Shown: piece by piece, positions 21,104 through 30,016 of the stretch
Layout of the letters: every line of letters starts with the position of its first letter
How positions within the stretch are numbered: the first letter of the stretch is position 1
Source: a virus
Reading direction: 5' to 3' (one strand)
DNA length: 30,374 bases
Virus record (IMG/VR): IMGVR_UViG_3300011115_000700
Coordinates: 1 to 30,374 of that record
The notes under the pieces: model-generated
Databases searched by the model: none
Told to the model about the DNA's origin: nothing
Seen by the model: only the letters and a program-made list of their open reading frames with translations
Made by a program: the position numbers and the translations under genes

Positions 21104-21801
21104 TGGCAGCGCCGAACGGCGCTTCTAAGGCGGGGGCGCAGAACACGAAGATCACAGTCGCAAGGTTCGAGTCCGCGATGCTGCTCCTAGAGGAGCTAGT
21201 CGCGGAGAACACCGACCTATTCATTGGCAAGATCCACGAGTACCGCGAGAAGCATCGCGCGGGAACGGATCGCGCCTTGTCGCCGGAAGAAGCAGCACAA
21301 GTCGCTGCCGCGCTCTCAGTCGCTATGACTGAGGGGCGCGACCCGGTACAAGTCGCCGCTGACGTTCAGGCTTCAGACCTACGCGCCTACGATCAGCCGG
21401 GGCAGACCGAAATCCTTGTAGCCGCAGGCGTGAGTACCGCGCCGGCGTTTATCAAGGCCGCTCTCCGCCTAGTCGCTCTCCTGGAGCTACCGGAAGATGA
21501 GTTTGAGGCTGCCTACGACGCTGAAACCCTCCCTGCTGCCATTGACGGCGGCGTGAAAGAACTACGCAAGCTCGACCTAGCTGAAGCCCGCACACGCGCT
21601 AAGAGCGCGTTGGAGCTGCTAGCTGAGAAGAGCGGGGCAGAGTCGGGGGAAGGACTGCGCTCTCTAGTCCAAGTGGTCTGGAGGGCGCTAAATCAGGCAG
21701 TTCAGATGGGGCCGGGCGAAAGCTCGGCCTTGTCGTCGTTGACGGGCTGGGACGAGCCTACGGCTGGAGCCGAAGAGACTGTCTTCACGGCCTCCCTATA
21801 G
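21103..21801 (+). CDS. Tail assembly chaperone, short form
   Basis: 232 residues; the ATG overlaps the preceding TAA. A helical protein (FESAMLLLEELVAENTDLFI, RLVALLELPEDEFEAA) typical of the shorter of the two tail assembly chaperones (lambda gpG-like). Its stop TAG 21799-21801 lies within an overlap with a second frame that stays open to 21964, where the longer form ends. Located exactly between the tail tube and the tape measure, the conserved place of this gene pair. About 12 of its 27 leucines use CTA by hand count. Confidence 0.8.
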   Translation: MAAPNGASKAGAQNTKITVARFESAMLLLEELVAENTDLFIGKIHEYREKHRAGTDRALSPEEAAQVAAALSVAMTEGRDPVQVAADVQASDLRAYDQPGQTEILVAAGVSTAPAFIKAALRLVALLELPEDEFEAAYDAETLPAAIDGGVKELRKLDLAEARTRAKSALELLAEKSGAESGEGLRSLVQVVWRALNQAVQMGPGESSALSSLTGWDEPTAGAEETVFTASL

Positions 21802-21964
21802 CCGAAGCTCTGAGCCTCTGGCATTGGTTGGCGAGTACGAGCGCGGCCAGCAGCAGTTCCAAGCGGCGCTTCACGGCGTTGAGCTAAACGATGACGGCAG
21901 AGGTGGCAGCACTTCAGGAATGAAGGGTTTCCACGAAAAGATCAAGCAGCGATGGAAGAGGTGA
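21103..21964 (+). CDS. Tail assembly chaperone, long form by +1 (or -2) frameshift
   Basis: The frame shifted by +1 from the short chaperone is open from 21743 to TGA 21962-21964, a stretch that otherwise has no gene and no good start with ribosome-binding site. It reads EPLALVGEYERGQQQFQAAL and ends GMKGFHEKIKQRWKR, like the T-type extension of other phages. A shift must occur between 21743 and 21801. The stop context TCC-CTA-TAG allows the tRNA on TCC (21793-21795) to slip +1 onto CCC (21794-21796), giving about 286 residues. The extension is seen; the slip mechanism is inferred. Confidence 0.65.
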
Positions 21965-21968
21965 ACCG

Positions 21969-22688
21969 ATGGCTCTAGATGCTGGCTCTGTATTCGCCGT
22001 TCTCGGCGGCAAGTTCAACCCTGCCGGGTTTGCTCAGTTTGACGCTGCGATGAAGAAGAGCACCGCTTCCGCTGCTGCTGCTGAGAAATCGCACAATCGA
22101 ACCGCTGGCGCTATGACGGCGATGGGCGCTGCCGCTAAGACCGGCGCTGCCGTTGGCGTTGTCGCGCTCGGCTACGCGCTTGTTGAGAGCGTGAAGAGCG
22201 CCGCGACGTTTGAAAAGAAGATGAGCGAGCTCCAAGCCGTTACAAAGGCAAACACGGCAACGATGAAGACGATGAGCAAAGCCGCGCTTGACCTCGGCAC
22301 GAAGACCGGCGTGGGCGCAACCGAAGCCGCCGGAGCATTGACCGAACTGGCAAAGGGCGGCCTTGACGCTAACACTTCAATCTCGGCGCTAAAAGCAACG
22401 ATTGACCTCGCGCAAGCTGGGCCGATGGAGCTTGCAGACGCAGCAAACACAATGGTGAAATCGCTCAGTCTTTTCAACTTGAAAGGAACTGAGTCAAGCC
22501 ACGTTGCCGACGGCCTCGCTTCGGCTGCTAGCGCGACTTCGATGGACGTGAAGGACTTCGCGCAGGCGCTAGCGCAGGGCGGCTCGGCAGCGGCGGCCGC
22601 GCAGGCTTCACCTTCGACGACACGATCAACATTATGGCTTCGATGGCGAACAAGTTCCAGTCCGGCTCGGACATGGGAACGTCGCTGA
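21969..22688 (+). CDS. Tape measure protein, N-terminal part (before a frameshift)
   Basis: 239 residues as read, of which about the first 211 are true tape measure: MALDAGSVFAVLGGKFNPAG, helical A/K-rich segments, then AATFEKKMSELQAVTKANTA and MDVKDFAQALAQGGSAAAA. After about 22602 the frame turns into nonsense (SPSTTRSTLWLRWR), while the correct sequence, GFTFDDTINIMASMANKFQS, continues in the -1 frame. One missing base near 22597-22603 explains it. Restored, the gene spans to 24775 and encodes about 935 residues. The tape measure fixes tail length and may help DNA entry. Confidence 0.82.
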   Translation: MALDAGSVFAVLGGKFNPAGFAQFDAAMKKSTASAAAAEKSHNRTAGAMTAMGAAAKTGAAVGVVALGYALVESVKSAATFEKKMSELQAVTKANTATMKTMSKAALDLGTKTGVGATEAAGALTELAKGGLDANTSISALKATIDLAQAGPMELADAANTMVKSLSLFNLKGTESSHVADGLASAASATSMDVKDFAQALAQGGSAAAAAQASPSTTRSTLWLRWRTSSSPARTWERR

Positions 22689-24775
22689 AGACAACGCTAG
22701 TCCAGATGTCTAATCCGTCTAAGAAGGCCGCAGCGGAAATGGATCGTCTTGGAATCAGCCTCTACGATGCTCATAACCAAATCAAGCCGGTCGCCAGTAT
22801 CGTCTCAATGCTCGGCAATCGCTTTAAGGGGATGAGCGACAAGCAGAAACTATCGACCGCCGCGACCATCGCCGGAACGGACGGTATGAGGACGCTGCTC
22901 GCGCTTCTCGGCAGCTCCGGCAAAGACATCATCGTTCCGGGGTCGGCTGCCGATGTTGCCGCTGGGAAGATGAACAACCTCACCGGCGCGTCTGACAGGC
23001 TATCTGCTGAAATCGAAGCGCTAAAGATTGAGGCAGGGCAAGGCGTGACGCCAGCCCTTACGGATGCAACTAACGCGGTGACTAAGTTTCTCGCACAGAT
23101 GCGGGAGGGCAAAGGAGCCGGAGGCGTCTTCAGCTCTATCGTTGGCATTCTTTGGGGCGTTCAGAAGGCGCTCTACTCAGTCGTGACGGGTGCCGGCACT
23201 GCCTTCATTGCGCTGCTTGAAGGTATCGCTAGGGCTGGCGCGTTCTTTGGCGTTCCGGGCGCTGAAAAGGCCGCTGACGATCTAACAAAGATGCGCCGCG
23301 AACTAGCTCAGACAACTCAGGAGCTACTTCCGTTTCAGGACGCGGCCAATAAGCCGGTGAACGTAAAGCTCGCAGCAGATAAGACTGCCGCAATCAACGC
23401 AATCAAAGACATTCAGGACAGCAAGATCGCGCCGAAGGTCGCAAAGGTTCTCGGCAATAACACCGACGCTAAGACAAAGATCGCCGCGCTAGTCGCGCTT
23501 GGTATTCCGCCAAAGCTAGCAAAGACACTTACTAACGCGGGCTCAACGCAGCGCGCCATTCAACGCCTCAAAGATGAGCTAGCGACTATCCGCAACCCTC
23601 CAGCGATCACGCTTACAATCCTAGAAGGCGGCTCGCAGCGCGCGTGGGACAAATACAGCGGCAAGCTCGGCCCCGGCGCAGCTTCAGGCGCCGGCGCTGG
23701 ATACGCTCACGCCTCGGTCGTCGGTGAGGGCGGCGGGCCGGAGTGGATCGTCGACCGCTCAACCGGGAAAGCGCGCAAGGTCACGGGCGCGCAGATGGCG
23801 AACCTGAACGCGAACGAGTACGTCATCCCTACCGAGTCAAAGTATCGTCCGCAGGCTCTCAGCCTTCTCTCAATGCTTGCCGCTGATCTTGGCGTGGCCG
23901 GGTTCAAGAAGGGCAAGTCCGCACCAAAGAAGCTGACAAAGGCCGAGAAAAAAGCTCAGAAGCGCCTTTACGCGCGCGAGGACGGCAAGATTCAAGCCGC
24001 GTCGGATAGCGCAACCCTTTACGAGACGCGAATGAATACCGCTGAAACAAAGGGCGACGAGAAACTATGGGGGACTAATCACAAACTGCTAGCCGACGCG
24101 CTGAAACTTGAACTGAACAGGATTGGCTCTGCGTTGAAGTTGAAAGGAAAGTTTGCGCCAAAGGGCGCTCGTCTAACGACACTCAAACAGCATCAGGCTG
24201 AGGTTGAGGGCTTGATCGCAACTGCCGCGCTAGCAAAGTTTCCGACAGCGGAGATCGCAGCCGAGACAACCTACAGCGCGAGCGAGCAGGCGCAGCTTGA
24301 CGAGTTTGGCCGCCAGATAGCGCTAGCGGAGCTCACGCCAGAAATAACCGACGATCAAGCCGCGCTCGCTGGGAAAGCATCGCTGCTCTCGTCGATCCTC
24401 TCCGGCGCGGGTAATGGCGCAGGGCGCGGCGGAGTAACGGCGGTTACGCAGATCGCAAGCGAACTAAAGAGCACGCGCGATCAGATCGCAGGACTCGCAG
24501 GTGGCACAAGCAGCGCGCCGGACATCGGCACACCGGGCATCACTCCCGACCAGCAGGCGCAGGCCGATCAAGCGGCCCGCAATCAAACTATGGCCGCGCA
24601 GTCCGCCGCCATCGACCGGCTCGTAGGGGCAACGATGGGCGGCTCGCCAACACTCGTATTCCAGAGCTACGTTCCGCCGTCACCTACTGAGGCGCGCCGC
24701 CTAGCCGACTACACCGTTGGCGGTATCGGCTATCAGGGCGCAACGCAAAGCTCTAAAGACTCGGTAGGCATCTAA
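22634..24775 (+). CDS. Tape measure protein, main part
   Basis: 713 residues in the ORF; the real sequence begins about ten codons earlier, in the GFTFDDTINIMASM block. Contains the conserved tape measure block up to LGISLYDAHNQIKPVASIVS, then a hydrophobic segment (VFSSIVGILWGVQKALYSVV), a low-complexity region, and a C-terminal block with GEGGGPEWIVDRSTGKARKV and NEYVIPTESKYRPQALSLLS, familiar in actinophage tape measures. The end (VPPSPTEARRLADYTVGGIG) contacts tail-tip proteins. At about 1.5 angstrom per residue, 935 residues would suggest a tail near 140 nm. Its stop overlaps the next ATG. Confidence 0.85.
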   Translation: MASMANKFQSGSDMGTSLKTTLVQMSNPSKKAAAEMDRLGISLYDAHNQIKPVASIVSMLGNRFKGMSDKQKLSTAATIAGTDGMRTLLALLGSSGKDIIVPGSAADVAAGKMNNLTGASDRLSAEIEALKIEAGQGVTPALTDATNAVTKFLAQMREGKGAGGVFSSIVGILWGVQKALYSVVTGAGTAFIALLEGIARAGAFFGVPGAEKAADDLTKMRRELAQTTQELLPFQDAANKPVNVKLAADKTAAINAIKDIQDSKIAPKVAKVLGNNTDAKTKIAALVALGIPPKLAKTLTNAGSTQRAIQRLKDELATIRNPPAITLTILEGGSQRAWDKYSGKLGPGAASGAGAGYAHASVVGEGGGPEWIVDRSTGKARKVTGAQMANLNANEYVIPTESKYRPQALSLLSMLAADLGVAGFKKGKSAPKKLTKAEKKAQKRLYAREDGKIQAASDSATLYETRMNTAETKGDEKLWGTNHKLLADALKLELNRIGSALKLKGKFAPKGARLTTLKQHQAEVEGLIATAALAKFPTAEIAAETTYSASEQAQLDEFGRQIALAELTPEITDDQAALAGKASLLSSILSGAGNGAGRGGVTAVTQIASELKSTRDQIAGLAGGTSSAPDIGTPGITPDQQAQADQAARNQTMAAQSAAIDRLVGATMGGSPTLVFQSYVPPSPTEARRLADYTVGGIGYQGATQSSKDSVGI

Positions 24776-26235
24776 TGGCTGACCGCAGGAGAATCGTCAC
24801 GATCAGCAGCACCGGCACCGTCACGCTCGTAAAGGACTTAGAGGACGCGACTAGCTACTTCAGCGTGAAGGACTCGTGGGAAGCTGCGCCGGGGAAGCGT
24901 AAGACCGTCTTCGCTCAGAGGACTCGCAGGTACGCGGGCGGGATTGCCGCTTCGGAGAGCCACGAGAACGGCGCCGTCAAGTGGAAGATGCTCGTCACGG
25001 GCGCAAGCGCCGATCTCGTCAACTCTAACGTCGAATCAGCCTTGAACGTGCTGGAGCGCGCGACGCTTGACACCTACCTAGAGTGGCGACCAGACGGCGC
25101 GACCTACTCCACGTACTACGAGATCAGAGGCCCGGCCGAATGGGTTCTAACCTATTCGTGGGTTCAGTACGCGGGCGCGCAGGTAATGATCGTGGACATC
25201 ACAATCCCGGTCGGCCCGCTCGCTCGCGGCACGCTCGCAGAGCAAACCTTCGCTTCGACAACTCTCCCGGCGACTATCTCGCTGTCGTCGACTGTTGCGG
25301 GCTCCGCTCCAGCCTTGTGCGACGTAAAGATCAGAACCTCCGGCGGCTCGGCTGCGCCGATCTGGGCGATGATCGCTTGGCGGCAGTCGTACTCCTCAAT
25401 GACCGCGCTCTCTGGCGCCGTAACTCCGTTTGGACAGATCGAGGCAGAAACCGGGACGCTCTCAACGTGGGCGAGCTTCAGCGGCGACGCAACCTTCTCT
25501 GGCAGCTCTGGAGTTAGGACAACCTCCACTACAACAGCTAACTCAGCTTCCGCATCATTCCCCGTCGACCCTTCGCTAATGCAGCCGGACGAGTTCACGA
25601 TGAGCACCGTCGCTGTAGAAGTCTGGGCGCGAGTGGAACTAGCGTCAACGGTTGTCTCCCCGAAGCTCACGTTGAGCGTGGAGCCAAACGCCGGCAGTAA
25701 CTTCGGGACAACGCAATACTCCGCTGAGTACGGCAGCGCAGGCAAACTCCTAACCAGCCCTTCATCCGGGACGGCGTTCCGCTTTATCCGCCTCGGAGTA
25801 GTCACACTCCCGGTCGATACCGTGAACCCGCTAGCTTGGAACCTGAAGGTAACGGGATCTTGGAGCGCGGGCGGCTCCGGCGCGTTTGGCCTTGACTACA
25901 TCTGCGTAGTACCAGCGAAGAGCCGGGCGCTCTCAAAGACAGCAGTTGCCAATGACAGCACCTATCCAAAGTTCATCATTGGCACCGTCGACACGACAAA
26001 GACGATCCGCTCCGACCTTTCAGGACTCATAGCTTCAGCAGCGGGGTACGCGGGGCAAGATTCAGGGCTCGGCGGCTCGCTAATCGAGATCCCGTCCGGG
26101 ACGACTGAGTTCTTTATCAAGCTCTCCAGCCTTGTTCCGGACGACCCTACCTCTGACACTACTTCTGAGCAGCTATCGCATACGGGGGTCACTGGAGCGT
26201 TTGAGATCACGCCGCGCTACTGGATCGTCAAGTGA
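24775..26235 (+). CDS. Distal tail / minor tail protein (Dit-like)
   Basis: 486 residues, following the tape measure with a one-base TAATG overlap. The first 150 residues (beta-rich, with TYLEWRPDGATYSTYYEIRG) resemble Dit-type distal tail proteins; about residues 180-390 form a galactose-binding-like/jelly-roll insert (FGQIEAETGTLSTWASFSGD), possibly a carbohydrate-contact module; the last 100 residues return to a tail scaffold. It would join tail tube to tail-tip hub. Classed by position and fold only. Confidence 0.68.
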   Translation: MADRRRIVTISSTGTVTLVKDLEDATSYFSVKDSWEAAPGKRKTVFAQRTRRYAGGIAASESHENGAVKWKMLVTGASADLVNSNVESALNVLERATLDTYLEWRPDGATYSTYYEIRGPAEWVLTYSWVQYAGAQVMIVDITIPVGPLARGTLAEQTFASTTLPATISLSSTVAGSAPALCDVKIRTSGGSAAPIWAMIAWRQSYSSMTALSGAVTPFGQIEAETGTLSTWASFSGDATFSGSSGVRTTSTTTANSASASFPVDPSLMQPDEFTMSTVAVEVWARVELASTVVSPKLTLSVEPNAGSNFGTTQYSAEYGSAGKLLTSPSSGTAFRFIRLGVVTLPVDTVNPLAWNLKVTGSWSAGGSGAFGLDYICVVPAKSRALSKTAVANDSTYPKFIIGTVDTTKTIRSDLSGLIASAAGYAGQDSGLGGSLIEIPSGTTEFFIKLSSLVPDDPTSDTTSEQLSHTGVTGAFEITPRYWIVK

Positions 26236-28349
26236 GCCTTCTTCTCCTACTACGGGAGAGCACTTACGCTCCTGGCGCTTCCGTTGCGAAGTTCACGGGC
26301 GCTAAGGACGTATCGGTTCGCTTGCAGTCGCTTGACGGAGTTTGGGAAGTGTGCGGCAGCGATCACGCTCGCGGCATCATCCCGGAGAACGTCGAGCTGC
26401 GATCCGATCAGTGGGGGAGCAGCAGGGCCACGTTCGATCTTCGCCGCAACCCGAAAGAGTTCTGGCCGGACATTGGCGCGTTCACTCCCGTAGAGATTGA
26501 GATTGGCGGAACGAAAGTTTGGAGCGGACGAGTCTCCGAGACACCGGTACGAGACTCCACCGACTCAGTGATCTCAGTGCAGTGCGAGGGCTGGCAAGCG
26601 CACCTAGACGATGACATTTATGAGCGGATCTACGTTCACACGAACCTTACGGAGTGGAAAGACGCTCGCTCCGCTCCGAGCGCAACGCTGACAACGCTCG
26701 TCGCCGCTCCGCAGGTGCAGGTCGGTGAAGGCGTTCTCTCCCTTACTTACCAGAATGGAACGGCAGCAGCAGGCAAGGCCGCCGCGATACTTGACCTCGG
26801 CCCGAACAGCACCGCCGCAAGAGTAGTTATCGACTGGTCGCTCACCGCCGGCGCAGCTACTCGGAGCCTATCTTTCGGCTTTGGCGCCTCGCCCGATGCT
26901 TCGATAGCAACCCTTGACACGATCAGCTCTTCCACTAGCGCCGTCTCCGGGACGTACTCCTACACGCTCTCAACCGCGAGCCGGTATCTCTTCCTCATCC
27001 ACGCCGCAAGCGGTCACACTCCGACCGCCGATGAAGTAGCAAAGTTCACTTCGATTCAAGTCTTCGCGTCCACCGCCTACGAGTCTGCTGCTAGCTCAAT
27101 CCTGAAGAGCGATCAGGTCGTCAAGGACGCTCTCACAAGCGCGTCGGTGCTCTTCTCAGCCGACCGCACGCAGATCGCTACCGGCACGTTCAACATTCCA
27201 GAGTTTGCGCCCAGCGAGCCTAGAACGCCTCGCGCAGTTTGGGAAGCCGTCGACGCCTTTGAGGATCGCTACAAGAAGATCACCGTTGACAAGGTTCCCG
27301 TCTACAAAGCGAAGCCAACCTACCCCGAAGTAGAGGTTGGCGCTTGGTCGGGTATGGAGTTTGACGACTCCGCAGCGAACAGCGGCGATGATGTCTACTC
27401 GCGCGTTATGGTCACGGGCGACCAGCCGAACGGAACGCCGCTACGGGTCACGCGCTCGCAATCACAGCAAACCGGAGTTCTATTCGTGGCCGTTTCTACG
27501 CCCGCCGCGACAAACCCCGGACTCGAAACTAATACAAGCGGCTGGACGGCGGCAAACTCCACGATTACCCGCGATACGGCCGTCTTCGACTCTGGCGTAG
27601 CTTCAGGCAGATGGGACAACACGGGCGCAAGCGACGCGCTAGGGGTTGGCGACCAGCTAACGGTTACGATGACCGGGACGTTCTACGCCGGCGTTTCATA
27701 CGTCGCCACCATACGCTCGCGTCTATCAGTTGCAGTAGATAATGGGCTATCGCCTAGCGTCAAGTTCGGAACATCAACGGACTGGAACTCAAGCTCGCTA
27801 CCTACCAGCGCAGCTTTCGACTCTGGCTCAGTTTCGTGGACACCGACAACTACCGTTACGTCCAACGTCACTCTGACGTTTGTTGCCAGAGATTCAAGCC
27901 CTTCAGCGTATGCGTGGATTGACAGTATCGCCGTAAAAACTTCCGCCGCGACAATAGTTGACCGGCGCGGCTTCCAGCGCACGAAGCAGCTCTCCACGAG
28001 CTTTATGCTCACCGATGGAGCAGCCAAGCAGATAGCCGACAAGTGGCTACTGAGCCACAAGACAAGCCCGTTCAAGGGCAAGGCGAAGATCACCGGCAAC
28101 GACGCGATCCGCGACATCACTTCCGGCAGACCCGTAGCGCCGGAGCAGATGCTTCTCAGGACGGGCGAGCTACTCCGCTTCAGCGACCGCATCGACCCCG
28201 ACACCGGGGCGCAGGGGCGTGACGGCAAGATCGTCGAAGCGACCTACAAGGTCGACGACAACTCCGTAGAGCTAACCATCGACTCGTCCCGCGCAGGGTT
28301 CGAGGCACTACTAAACCGCCTGGGCGTTGTCCTCGGCCAGATGAGGTAA
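26232..28349 (+). CDS. Tail-tip hub / minor tail protein with carbohydrate-binding-like module
   Basis: 705 residues, GTG start overlapping the previous TGA. It begins MSLLLLLRES. The N-terminal part (SLDGVWEVCGSDHARGIIPE, VWSGRVSETPVRDS) and the C-terminal part (KGKAKITGNDAIRDITSGRP, VDDNSVELTID) look like a Tal/gp27-type hub. Between about 425 and 580 is an insert with the CBM-4/9-like pattern (NPGLETNTSGWTAANSTITR followed by a beta sandwich). The hub forms the tail tip; the insert could bind host-wall polysaccharide. No tail-fibre gene follows, so this protein may itself be the main receptor-contact protein. Confidence 0.7.
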   Translation: MSLLLLLRESTYAPGASVAKFTGAKDVSVRLQSLDGVWEVCGSDHARGIIPENVELRSDQWGSSRATFDLRRNPKEFWPDIGAFTPVEIEIGGTKVWSGRVSETPVRDSTDSVISVQCEGWQAHLDDDIYERIYVHTNLTEWKDARSAPSATLTTLVAAPQVQVGEGVLSLTYQNGTAAAGKAAAILDLGPNSTAARVVIDWSLTAGAATRSLSFGFGASPDASIATLDTISSSTSAVSGTYSYTLSTASRYLFLIHAASGHTPTADEVAKFTSIQVFASTAYESAASSILKSDQVVKDALTSASVLFSADRTQIATGTFNIPEFAPSEPRTPRAVWEAVDAFEDRYKKITVDKVPVYKAKPTYPEVEVGAWSGMEFDDSAANSGDDVYSRVMVTGDQPNGTPLRVTRSQSQQTGVLFVAVSTPAATNPGLETNTSGWTAANSTITRDTAVFDSGVASGRWDNTGASDALGVGDQLTVTMTGTFYAGVSYVATIRSRLSVAVDNGLSPSVKFGTSTDWNSSSLPTSAAFDSGSVSWTPTTTVTSNVTLTFVARDSSPSAYAWIDSIAVKTSAATIVDRRGFQRTKQLSTSFMLTDGAAKQIADKWLLSHKTSPFKGKAKITGNDAIRDITSGRPVAPEQMLLRTGELLRFSDRIDPDTGAQGRDGKIVEATYKVDDNSVELTIDSSRAGFEALLNRLGVVLGQMR

Positions 28350-28353
28350 TCCA

Positions 28354-28569
28354 ATGACCGAGCAGCGCGTCCCTTCCAACGAGCTACTAGATGAGCGCTT
28401 GTCCAATGTTGATAAGAAGCTAGAGGCGATCCTAGAGCAGACGACGAAGACGAACGGGCGCGTCGACAACCTTGAAAGCTGGCGCGACCGCGTATCCGGC
28501 GCGCTTATTCCGATCTCGATTCTCTCCCCGATCTTTGCGGGTCTGATCGTTTCGTACCTCTCCAAGTAG
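28354..28569 (+). CDS. XhlA-like holin / hemolysin-like membrane protein
   Basis: 71 residues, ATG five bases after the preceding stop. A heptad-rich coiled-coil region (about 8-45: LLDERLSNVDKKLEAILEQT) is followed by a C-terminal hydrophobic segment, GALIPISILSPIFAGLIVSY, then LSK. This is the layout of XhlA-type proteins that assist holins in host lysis. It lies directly before the two peptidoglycan hydrolases. A topology-only assignment, but a specific one. Confidence 0.72.
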   Translation: MTEQRVPSNELLDERLSNVDKKLEAILEQTTKTNGRVDNLESWRDRVSGALIPISILSPIFAGLIVSYLSK

Positions 28570-28581
28570 TTAGGAGCCCTT

Positions 28582-29037
28582 ATGTCGTATCCGAATGGTC
28601 GCCTCCCCGCGAAGGCTCTCTCACGTATTCCCGAAGGCAGGCTCGCCTCTGGCGGCCCTGCTCGCTCGTGGCTAGCTATGAGGTACTACATCGGCAGGAA
28701 GTCCGGCGTTTGGCTCACTCCAACGGGGCCGAGCAGCTCGTACCGTCCTATCGCCAAGCAGCAGGAGTTTTGGAACAACTACACAAACGGACGCGGCCCG
28801 CTTGCGGCGCGTCCTGGCACAAGCAATCACGGCATCGGGCAAGCCGTCGACGTACCGACCGGCGCGATGCAGGGCCAGATCCGCCGCTACGGGCATCTAT
28901 TCGGCTGGGGGATAGCCGGAGGCAAACTTCAGTCCGACGCGCCGAGCGAGGAATGGCACTCGAAATGGGTCGGACCATACGGCCCTCGTAGCCGCTTCTG
29001 GTACGCGCGCTACAAGCTGGCGAAGGGCAAGCGATGA
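28582..29037 (+). CDS. M15/VanY-type peptidoglycan peptidase (endolysin)
   Basis: 151 residues after a TAGGAG ribosome-binding site. Conserved zinc-site features: SNHGIGQAVDVPTG (residues 81-94), with H83 and D90 in the S-x-H-x3-G-x-A-x-D motif, and EEWHSKW with H126. These are the metal ligands of D-Ala-D-Ala carboxypeptidase/L-Ala-D-Glu endopeptidase family enzymes. Preceding RPIAKQQEFWNNYTNGRGP is the usual substrate-contact segment. Cuts peptide links in the host wall. It overlaps the muramidase gene by 4 bp, so the two hydrolases are coupled. Confidence 0.87.
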   Translation: MSYPNGRLPAKALSRIPEGRLASGGPARSWLAMRYYIGRKSGVWLTPTGPSSSYRPIAKQQEFWNNYTNGRGPLAARPGTSNHGIGQAVDVPTGAMQGQIRRYGHLFGWGIAGGKLQSDAPSEEWHSKWVGPYGPRSRFWYARYKLAKGKR

Positions 29038-29798
29038 ATCGCGCTACGAAGGCTCTCTGGAAGCGCAAGCTCACCTACCGGCGTAAGCGCGTGTCCTATT
29101 GGCGCGCGAAGGGCAACATCCCGAAGGTCAACCATTGGCTCGTCCTTGTCCGCGAGGCTGTCCGCAAGCTAGAGCCACCAAAGCCCGCGAAGCCCGCTCA
29201 CGGCATCGACGTATCGGTTCACAATGGCTCAGTCGACTGGCCGAAGGTCAAGGCCGCAGGGTTCACGTTCGCCTTCTGTAAGAGCACCGAAGGCGAGGAC
29301 TACCGCGATTCCACTTGGACAAAGCAGCGGGTCACGGATCTGCGCGCCGCGAAGATTCAGTTTGGGCCGTACCACTATCTCCGGCCTCGCGCCGGCAGAA
29401 GCGGCGGCACTGAGGCGCGCTGGTTTATCAACAACGCCTTCGCCGCTGGCTGGGGCAAACCCGGCGACCTGCGAGCCGTCCTTGACTTTGAGGAAACCGC
29501 ACTACCACCGGCAGCGACTATCCGCTACTTGGAGCAGGCCGTCAAAGAAGTCAAGCGGCTGACGGGCAAGACACCGATTATCTACACGGGCGGCCCGTTC
29601 TGGGCTGAACACGGGGGAGGCACGAATAACTTCGGCTGTCCGCTTTGGCTCGCCGCTTACGTGGTCAATCCGGCGCCCTACATCCCGAAAGCTTGGAAGC
29701 GCTTCAACCTCTGGCAATACACCTCGACCGGCAAGGTTCCCGGCGTCAGCACCGCAAACGTAGATCAGAACCTCGCGCACGACCTCCCGCATCTCTAA
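29034..29798 (+). CDS. GH25 muramidase (lysozyme-like endolysin)
   Basis: 254 residues, ATGA overlap with the peptidase. Residues 1-50 are strongly basic and helical (RKLTYRRKRVSYWRAKGN), perhaps wall-binding. From residue 56 the GH25 domain is clear: HGIDVSVHNG with D59, FGPYHYLRP, the catalytic DFEE (151-154), IIYTGGPFWAEH, PLWLAAYVV and NLWQYTSTG. GH25 enzymes cleave the MurNAc-GlcNAc bond. There is no C-terminal wall-binding domain. A peptidase plus muramidase pair gives two bond specificities for lysis. Confidence 0.92.
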   Translation: MNRATKALWKRKLTYRRKRVSYWRAKGNIPKVNHWLVLVREAVRKLEPPKPAKPAHGIDVSVHNGSVDWPKVKAAGFTFAFCKSTEGEDYRDSTWTKQRVTDLRAAKIQFGPYHYLRPRAGRSGGTEARWFINNAFAAGWGKPGDLRAVLDFEETALPPAATIRYLEQAVKEVKRLTGKTPIIYTGGPFWAEHGGGTNNFGCPLWLAAYVVNPAPYIPKAWKRFNLWQYTSTGKVPGVSTANVDQNLAHDLPHL

Positions 29799-29811
29799 CC
29801 GAAAGGCCACA

Positions 29812-30015
29812 TTGACCTTTATCCGCAACTTCATCAGGGACGTAGCGACGCTGAAGCTGCCGGTCACGGCTGCCGCAGTCCTCGCAACCGTCCTCGCGCT
29901 GCTAGATCCGCTCGGAGTCAATCTTGGAGCCGACGCGGTTCCGAAAGTAACCGCCGCCATCGTCCTTGTAGGCGTTGTCGCTCAATACATCGACTCGCGG
30001 AGTAGCCGCAAATAG
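29812..30015 (+). CDS. Two-span membrane protein, holin candidate
   Basis: 67 residues, TTG start after AAAGG. Two hydrophobic segments: PVTAAAVLATVLALLDPLGV (18-37) and KVTAAIVLVGVVAQYI (45-60), short turn between them, basic ends (terminal SRSSRK). Together with position immediately after two endolysin genes this fits a class II-type holin. With the XhlA-like protein upstream, the lysis cassette has two membrane components flanking two enzymes. Confidence 0.72.
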   Translation: MTFIRNFIRDVATLKLPVTAAAVLATVLALLDPLGVNLGADAVPKVTAAIVLVGVVAQYIDSRSSRK

Positions 30016-30016
30016 C

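Noticed and set aside
21160-21185. Second T-loop-like sequence GGTTCGAGTCC
   Set aside because: It lies within the chaperone coding sequence (ARFESAM) without matching stems around it; coincidence.
22593-22600. GCGGCCGC site next to the tape measure frameshift as a cloning scar
   Set aside because: The site is fully in coding context (an alanine run) and flanking sequence is continuous phage sequence, so a vector origin is not supported.
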